A DNA stretch of 17,796 nucleotides from Lachnoclostridium sp. UBA1241 (GTDB taxonomy: Bacteria; Bacillota; Clostridia; Lachnospirales; Lachnospiraceae), in the NCBI GenBank assembly GCA_002308955.1, contig DBWJ01000037.1, positions 3,337 to 21,132 of the forward strand. Reading direction: 5' to 3'. Below the pieces are notes generated by a model. The model was not told the DNA's origin and did no database searches. It saw only the letters and a list, made by a program, of their open reading frames with translations. Below, one piece after another: positions 13,495 through 17,796 of the stretch; the stretch's first letter is position 1, and each line of letters opens with the position of its first letter. The translations under genes were made by a program, and so were the position numbers.

Positions 13495-13552
13495 AATTCC
13501 TCTCTATCCGGGCCGCGGCGCGGGTACGTCACGGCGTCTCAAGTCTACATAC

Positions 13553-13581
13553 AATTTACCATCATCCTTTCGAAAAATCAA
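13553..13581 (-). promoter_or_regulatory. Possible promoter of the RNase-barstar operon
   Basis: On the minus strand TTGATT (13576-13581) and TAAATT (13553-13558) are 17 bp apart. Both boxes are imperfect. It lies beside and divergent to the aroQ promoter, its -35 box being 4 bp from that promoter's -35 box. Confidence 0.45.
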
Positions 13582-13585
13582 CACA

Positions 13586-13614
13586 TTGACAAGCATTGCT
13601 TCCTTAGGTAGAAT
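13586..13614 (+). promoter_or_regulatory. Sigma-A promoter of the aroQ-ispF operon
   Basis: TTGACA (13586-13591) and TAGAAT (13609-13614) are 17 bp apart. The start is expected near 13621, leaving a leader of about 70 nt in which I see no known riboswitch or T-box. Confidence 0.8.
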
Positions 13615-13692
13615 AGGAAAGACGGATGCGGCCGGATATGCATAAACGAGACACCCGCCCGTATCCATAAGCGTAAAAGGGGATATAGAGAC

Positions 13693-13962
13693 ATGAAATC
13701 CTTGGAAGAATGCAGAATGGAAATCGAAAAGCTGGACAGCAAGATCGTTGATTTGCTTGTGCGGCGGATTTATGTGACCAATGAGATGGCCGAAGCGAAG
13801 AAGAAACAGAACCTTCCGGTCTATGACCAGTTGCGGGAGGACCTCCTCAGGCGCCGTGTGCGGCAGCTTGCAGGTGCAGAGTACGAGGAAATTGTTTCGG
13901 CAGTTTACGAGACCATCATTCAGGAAAGCAAGAAGCAGCAGATGCAGCGCTTTTTTGAGTAG
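13693..13962 (+). CDS. aroQ: Chorismate mutase, AroQ class (monofunctional)
   Basis: An 89-aa all-helical enzyme that converts chorismate to prephenate on the way to phenylalanine and tyrosine. The AroQ active-site set is complete in its first two helices: R8 in ECRMEIEKLDSKI, R25 in LVRRIYVTNEMAEAKK, K36, and D45, R48, E49 in LPVYDQLRED, matching R11, R28, K39, D48, R51 and E52 of the E. coli mutase domain. There is no fused prephenate dehydratase, dehydrogenase or DAHP synthase domain. ATG 13693 follows AAAGGGGA with 9 nt spacing. It stands 17 nt before ispF, and the two share a promoter although the pathways are unrelated; both use central precursors, but no direct link is apparent. No secretion signal, so cytoplasmic. 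Confidence 0.93.
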   Translation: MKSLEECRMEIEKLDSKIVDLLVRRIYVTNEMAEAKKKQNLPVYDQLREDLLRRRVRQLAGAEYEEIVSAVYETIIQESKKQQMQRFFE

Positions 13963-13979
13963 TTAGAGGGGAGAAGACT

Positions 13980-14504
13980 ATGCGGATCGGTACCGGTTAT
14001 GACGTTCACCGCCTGACGGAAGGCAGAAAACTGATTCTCGGCGGAGTGGAGATTCCGTTCGAAAAGGGACTGCTCGGACATTCGGACGCGGATGTTCTGA
14101 TTCACGCGATCATGGATGCTTTGCTCGGAGCGGCTGCGCTCGGCGATATCGGGCAGCATTTTCCGGATAAGGACGCGGCTTACAAGGATATCGACAGCCG
14201 GGTGCTTCTTCGGAAGGTCCGGGAGCTGCTTGCCGGGAAATTGTACGTCGTTTCGAACATCGACGCGACCATCATTGCCCAGCGCCCGAAGCTTGCGACA
14301 TACCTGACCGCAATGCGTGAGAACATCGCAGAAGATCTCGGCATCGAAGTGGGGCAGGTGAGCGTGAAGGCGACCACCGAGGAAGGTCTTGGATTTACCG
14401 GATCCGGCGAAGGAATTGCCGCCCAGGCGGTATGCCTGATTACCGAGCCGGAGTTCCCGGAGTTCAGCCGTTGCAGCGCCTGCGGAGGCTGCCCGAGGTC
14501 ATAA
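13980..14504 (+). CDS. ispF: 2-C-methyl-D-erythritol 2,4-cyclodiphosphate synthase with Cys-rich tail
   Basis: IspF makes the cyclic diphosphate in the MEP isoprenoid pathway. The protein starts MRIGTGYDVHRL with metal ligands D8 and H10, continues with LGHSDADVLIHAIMDALLGA (third ligand H42), DIGQHFPD, and the substrate-binding KATTEEGLGFTGSGEGIAAQAV (T132, T133, E134). All catalytic residues are present. The usual family length is about 155-160 residues; here 174, the extra being a tail EFSRCSACGGCPRS with cysteines 165, 168 and 171. Such a CxxCxxC tail is not part of the enzyme's known mechanism and could bind metal. ATG 13980 has GAGGGGAG a few bases upstream and the gene follows aroQ by 17 nt. 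Functional assignment is firm; the role of the tail is open. Confidence 0.96.
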   Translation: MRIGTGYDVHRLTEGRKLILGGVEIPFEKGLLGHSDADVLIHAIMDALLGAAALGDIGQHFPDKDAAYKDIDSRVLLRKVRELLAGKLYVVSNIDATIIAQRPKLATYLTAMRENIAEDLGIEVGQVSVKATTEEGLGFTGSGEGIAAQAVCLITEPEFPEFSRCSACGGCPRS

Positions 14505-14580
14505 CATTTTCCGCCCGACCGATGTGACACCCGACACCGTAATAACTACCGGAGACAATCGATTACAAAGAACCATCAGT

Positions 14581-14630
14581 GCCGTCAGAGGCATACTGCG
14601 CGGGAAGAACGCAGTATTGCCTTTGACGGC
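14581..14630 (+). terminator. Long hairpin terminator of the aroQ-ispF operon
   Basis: GCCGTCAGAGGCATACTGCG (14581-14600) pairs with the segment 14610-14630 over about 20 bp, with one G-T pair and one bulge, around a 9-nt loop. Only a short T-run follows (CTTTG). The right arm contains the -35 box of the next promoter. Between 14505 and 14580 I see nothing else. Confidence 0.78.
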
Positions 14631-14645
14631 GCTTTGTGCTATAAT
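14617..14645 (+). promoter_or_regulatory. Promoter of the lipoprotein-peptidase operon, nested in the terminator
   Basis: TTGCCT (14617-14622) and TATAAT (14640-14645) are 17 bp apart. The -35 box lies in the descending arm of the upstream terminator hairpin. Expected start near 14652. Confidence 0.7.
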
Positions 14646-14691
14646 ATATCTTGGTATGCTATGATTTAATCGCTGTAAAGGAGCGGGGAGA

Positions 14692-15384
14692 ATGCATAAG
14701 AAATGTCTGGCCCTGTGCGGAGTAATCGCAATGATTCTTCTGTGCACCGCCTGCGGACAACCGAGGAATGCCGTAACGGATACCGGAGCGAAGAAAGTCG
14801 TTCTCGGAATCGGCAACGGAGTCGGTGACAGCAAGCCTTATGTGGACACTGACGCGCCGAGTCCGACGCCTACGCCGAGCCCGGATCCCGACGAGATTAC
14901 GCCCACCGTTACCGAAGGTCCGACGCCCACCGTCGATCCGACGATCACGCACATCGTGGACCCGTCCGGCACCTTTACGGAAGACGACTGCGCCGTAATC
15001 GTCGCAGGGGTTACCGTCCGTCCGGGTATGGAATTTACCGGAAAGGAAGAAACCCTCGGAACGGTTATAGAGAAGCTCGAAGGCGTATCCTGTCTGAATA
15101 TCGGTTATGACATCAACTATTACTATAAAGGCTTTCATATCGATACGGTGACGCTTGCCGGCAAGCAGTATGTGTACAGCGCCACATTTACCGAAGTCGG
15201 TTTCGCGACCGAGAAGGGAATCTCGATCGGTTCCACCGAGGAGGACGTGATTGCCGCATACGGCGACCCGCATGAGATGACCATGGCCGGATTGGTGTAT
15301 GTTTCCGGAAAGAAGAGTGTCACATTTATCGTATCGAAAGACCATGTAACGGAGATTATGCTTGCGGACGCAAGCTTTCAGTAA
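14692..15384 (+). CDS. Lipoprotein with Thr/Pro linker and small C-terminal domain, unknown function
   Basis: A 230-aa protein. The N-terminus is a lipoprotein signal (MHKKCLALCGV...LLCTAC) with C21 as the probable lipid-attached cysteine. Residues 52-85 form a Pro/Thr/Ser/Asp linker that should hold the following domain off the membrane. The rest, from about residue 95, is a compact alpha/beta domain. It contains GISIGSTEEDVIAAYGDP, a helix-turn pattern also seen in BamE/SmpA-like and DUF4309-type lipoproteins (general form GxxxGxTxxxVxxxxGxP), and closes with a strand pair GLVYVSGKKSVTFIVSKDHVTEIML. I can assign no activity. AAGGAG at 14678-14683 lies 8 nt before ATG 14692. It shares a likely operon with the peptidase that starts 56 nt after its stop, suggesting a cell-envelope role. 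Confidence 0.82.
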   Translation: MHKKCLALCGVIAMILLCTACGQPRNAVTDTGAKKVVLGIGNGVGDSKPYVDTDAPSPTPTPSPDPDEITPTVTEGPTPTVDPTITHIVDPSGTFTEDDCAVIVAGVTVRPGMEFTGKEETLGTVIEKLEGVSCLNIGYDINYYYKGFHIDTVTLAGKQYVYSATFTEVGFATEKGISIGSTEEDVIAAYGDPHEMTMAGLVYVSGKKSVTFIVSKDHVTEIMLADASFQ

Positions 15385-15440
15385 GAAAAGAGCGTAAGAG
15401 AGAAAGAGAGAACCAGACTTTTTTAGGGGAGGAAAAAAGC

Positions 15441-17285
15441 ATGAGTGTACGTTCTCGAAGAAAGAAGATGCTGACTCGATATCTGATCATCGGGGCGGTG
15501 GTCGTTGCCATATTCGGTACGGCGATATTCTTTCTGGTTCGTGCGGTGAACAAGATTTTCGGTGAGAAACCGGTTCCGGGAACCGAGGCCAATCCGACGG
15601 AGATGGTGGCCATTCCGACGGCTACGCCGATTCCGTGGGATCCTGCCGGAGTGCCGGTTATCAACCACATCATCGCCAGTTCGGAGATCCTGACCGTCGG
15701 TTATGAGCCGGTTGCAGGCGCGACGGGGTATGAGATCAACTATCGTTCGGAAGAAGGCGACTGGGAACAGGTTGTTACACAGGACACCACCTGTTTCATC
15801 CCGATCAATTCCGGATTTACCTATCATGTGAAGGTGCGATCCGTCGGACCTGAGGATTCCTTCGGACCGTTCTCGGGCGAAGGCGTTGTTTCCGCCGAGG
15901 CGGTACGGCCGGTTGTCCGCATTGAGGGGCAGAACAGCCATTCCGTTAAGCTTGCATGGCCGCTCACGAGAGAAGGCGCGGATTACCTCGTTTATTACCG
16001 CACCGTGGGCGAGGAGGACTGGCATCAGATTGAAAGTAAAGACGCTTTTATCTCCATCGGCGGACTGCGCACCGATACGCAGTACGAGGTTATGGTGGAT
16101 GCAAGGAAAGAGGATTTTGCGACGCTGCAGTCCGAAGTTTTGCAGTTTACCCCTGAGGTAACGCCGGATTACGGCGATCCGTTCCTCAATGTATATGCCT
16201 TTTTGAAGGCCGGCGGAGAGTCGAAATCCGTTCCGTATACGGCGGAGAAGGGCTGCCTCGGCGTAAACTGCTGGGCACAGCTTGACACCTCGCTTTATAC
16301 CGATGTCGCCCTCGGAACGATTGACTGCGCGCTTCCCGGCGGAACCCCGATGGTGATTACCGCCGATGAGGAAGGACATTATGTCTGTGAACGCATGAAC
16401 AACCGTTACAGCATCCATGTGACGGGCACCGTGAACGGCGAAGAAAAGCAGGGCTGGGTTTTGGCAAATGCCATGTTCGTTGACCTTGCCATGATTTATC
16501 CGGCGTCCAATCAGTATTCAATCCAGTATGACCGTACCAATGCCTACTCGTCGCTGTTTTCCTGCGGCGGTAACGGCAAGGAAGTCGACGTAAAATCCGA
16601 CCACGACACGCGTTTCAACCCGCTCTATGTAAAGAACGGCGAAGAATCGCTGAAGGTCAAAGGTTACAACGAAATCGCGGATATCACCGGCAAAGCGCTT
16701 CCCAACTACGGACCGAAGGAACAGATGCCGGCGGTCTGGGACGTTGCGATTACCCTTCTGACCGCGCAGAAGAACGCGCTCGATAAGGGCTACTGTCTGC
16801 TGATTTACGAAGCTTACCGCCCGAACGCGACCTCGAAGAAGGTATACAACGCGATGACCGGCAACGGGTATTTTCGTGAGGAAGCCGTGAACAAGAACCT
16901 CAAGGACGACAAAGGCAACGATAAGAAGCTGACGCTCGCCAACGGTTATCTTGTCGGAAAGAACTACACGGAAGCTTACTTCATTGCGAACAACTCAAGC
17001 CATAACCGGGGAATTGCGCTTGATCTGACGATCATGAAATACGATTCGGTTGATGTCCTCGGTGAAGAGGTGGAGATGCAGACCAAGATGCACACCCTCG
17101 ACTACCGCTGCGACATGACCTACAACACGAAGGAAGCCGGAGATCTGTATAACATTATGACCACCGGAACCGGTCTCGCTCCGCTTGTTGCCAAGCAGGA
17201 GTGGTGGCATTTTGAGCTCGGAAGGGAAAACATCTCCCTGTTCCCGCTTATCAAGGACTATATATATGCCAACTACAAAATCTGA
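15441..17285 (+). CDS. Membrane-anchored M15 peptidase (VanX-like) with fibronectin type III repeats
   Basis: A 614-aa surface enzyme. Residues 13-34 form a membrane anchor after a basic start, followed by a short Pro/Thr linker. Residues about 70-150 and 152-238 are two fibronectin type III-like domains (VGYEPVAGATGYEINYRS; VKLAWPLTREGADYLVYYRT). A middle region of about 130 residues may include an SH3-like fold (GWVLANAMFVDL). The catalytic domain from about 430 has the M15 zinc site: SSHNRGIALDLT (H521, D528) and EWWHF (E587, H590), plus IYEAYRP with R460 as in VanX. VanX-type enzymes cleave D-Ala-D-Ala; here a role in trimming peptidoglycan stem peptides or recycling is more likely than vancomycin resistance, because no vanH or ligase is nearby. 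ATG 15441 has AGGGGAGG 8 nt upstream. Confidence 0.88.
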   Translation: MSVRSRRKKMLTRYLIIGAVVVAIFGTAIFFLVRAVNKIFGEKPVPGTEANPTEMVAIPTATPIPWDPAGVPVINHIIASSEILTVGYEPVAGATGYEINYRSEEGDWEQVVTQDTTCFIPINSGFTYHVKVRSVGPEDSFGPFSGEGVVSAEAVRPVVRIEGQNSHSVKLAWPLTREGADYLVYYRTVGEEDWHQIESKDAFISIGGLRTDTQYEVMVDARKEDFATLQSEVLQFTPEVTPDYGDPFLNVYAFLKAGGESKSVPYTAEKGCLGVNCWAQLDTSLYTDVALGTIDCALPGGTPMVITADEEGHYVCERMNNRYSIHVTGTVNGEEKQGWVLANAMFVDLAMIYPASNQYSIQYDRTNAYSSLFSCGGNGKEVDVKSDHDTRFNPLYVKNGEESLKVKGYNEIADITGKALPNYGPKEQMPAVWDVAITLLTAQKNALDKGYCLLIYEAYRPNATSKKVYNAMTGNGYFREEAVNKNLKDDKGNDKKLTLANGYLVGKNYTEAYFIANNSSHNRGIALDLTIMKYDSVDVLGEEVEMQTKMHTLDYRCDMTYNTKEAGDLYNIMTTGTGLAPLVAKQEWWHFELGRENISLFPLIKDYIYANYKI

Positions 17286-17307
17286 CGAATCAGATTACGG
17301 AGTATAG

Positions 17308-17796
17308 ATGACAGACGAGAACGACAAAATCGAACAGCTGAGTCCCGCAGAAGAGATTCTCTCCGAGAATCCCGTGCATCACGTTGCGGAGACCCTTTCG
17401 GCCGCCCTGGAAGAGGAACTGGCGCTTACGGATTCGGATTTTCCGACGGAAGATCCCGAAGACCCCGAAGAGCCCGAACTCTCCGAGGGCTATTCGTCGT
17501 CTGTTTCGGACCCGATCATTGCGGCAGCCGTGTCCGCCCCGTCCATATTGGCGGAAAGCGTTGCCATGGAAGAGGCAGAAGCCGCGGCAAATGCTACGGC
17601 AGAGGCCGGGTCCGCCGCGTCCGACGAAGTTCCTGCGGAATCCGACGTTGTGGCAGCAGAAGACAGCGATGCAGCAACGGAAGAAGGTGCTGCCGAAGCA
17701 GTTGCTGTGACAGCAGAAGACGGCACGTCAGCAGAAACCGACGTTGCATCAGAAAACACTGCAACTGCGTCTGACACTGCAGCAGAAGACGGCACT
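17308..17796 (+). CDS. Acidic Ala/Glu-rich low-complexity protein, N-terminal part (runs off window)
   Basis: ATG 17308 has CGGAG at 17298-17302, and the frame stays open for 163 codons to the end of the window. It begins MTDENDKIEQLSPAEEIL. The sequence is very acidic, with Asp, Glu, Ala, Ser and Thr making up most of it and hardly any basic or aromatic residues. From about residue 70 it becomes an Ala/Glu/Ser/Thr tract with short repeats such as TAEDGT and AAEDGT. No membrane segment is seen in this part. Such disordered acidic regions often precede a membrane anchor or enzymatic domain in clostridial surface or cell-division proteins; the rest is outside the window, so no function can be given. 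It starts 22 nt after the peptidase stop and likely belongs to the same operon. Confidence 0.75.
   Translation, partial: MTDENDKIEQLSPAEEILSENPVHHVAETLSAALEEELALTDSDFPTEDPEDPEEPELSEGYSSSVSDPIIAAAVSAPSILAESVAMEEAEAAANATAEAGSAASDEVPAESDVVAAEDSDAATEEGAAEAVAVTAEDGTSAETDVASENTATASDTAAEDGT

Noticed and set aside
13139..13645. Val/Gly-rich plus-strand frame resembling a repeat protein
   Set aside because: It is the antisense reading of the Thr/Pro linker and continues through promoter sequences.
13615..13692. Riboswitch or T-box in the aroQ leader
   Set aside because: The leader is only about 70 nt, with no T-box core sequence and no recognisable aptamer.
15441..17285. Vancomycin resistance locus
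   Set aside because: Only a VanX-like catalytic domain is present; there is no D-lactate dehydrogenase, ligase or two-component system nearby, and the protein is extracytoplasmic.
17490..17795. Ser/Ala-rich minus-strand frame at the window end
   Set aside because: It is the complement of the acidic Ala/Glu tract; the plus-strand frame has a start, ribosome site and operon context.

Overview
The window looks like chromosomal DNA of a Gram-positive anaerobe of the class Clostridia, most likely a fairly GC-rich member of the Lachnospiraceae. The evidence is strong AGGAGG-type ribosome binding sites, several near-consensus TTGACA-N17-TATAAT promoters, lipoproteins and surface proteins with Thr/Pro-rich linkers, a two-gene SufCB iron-sulfur module, and proteins of clostridial type. 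This assignment is inference from sequence style; no rRNA or other marker is present.

Layout. (1) 1-4979, plus strand: the 3' end of recG, then two large polytopic membrane proteins of the DUF2298 / GT-C-like type, 1 nt apart. (2) 4980-5722: about 740 bp without a convincing gene. It holds six 12-bp tandem units, abutting directly a four-unit array with an exact 85-bp period in which every unit starts with a 37-nt inverted-repeat element, then an 18-bp duplication and a promoter. (3) 5723-6900: a lone PD-(D/E)XK-nuclease-like protein ending in a perfect 15-bp hairpin, and a 56-aa hydrophobic protein followed by a degenerate copy of its own C-terminal codons. (4) 6949-9018, minus strand: a CNNM/CBS/CorC transporter-like protein, apparently starting at an ATT codon, and an unrecognised membrane protein, each with its own near-perfect promoter. 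(5) 9252-12270, plus strand: sufC-sufB (minimal SUF/SMS Fe-S assembly), a metallo-beta-lactamase-fold lipoprotein and cytidine deaminase. (6) 12279-12448: a consensus promoter, tRNA-Met(CAU) and a bidirectional terminator. (7) 12508-13494, minus strand: a membrane-anchored barnase-type ribonuclease with its barstar-type inhibitor directly downstream. (8) 13586-14630, plus strand: chorismate mutase (AroQ type) and IspF with an unusual cysteine-rich tail. (9) 14640-17796, plus strand: a lipoprotein, an FN3-containing VanX-like M15 peptidase, and the start of a very acidic Ala/Glu-rich protein running off the window.

How the genes work together. The best functional pairs are sufC/sufB (ATPase plus scaffold), the barnase-like RNase and barstar (enzyme plus cytoplasmic inhibitor), and the tandem DUF2298-type proteins, which probably act together at the membrane. 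The lipoprotein, peptidase and acidic protein form a likely envelope-related operon. The strongest candidate for something undescribed is the 85-bp-period hairpin array next to the lone nuclease-like gene. No defence system, prophage, insertion sequence or canonical CRISPR array is visible.
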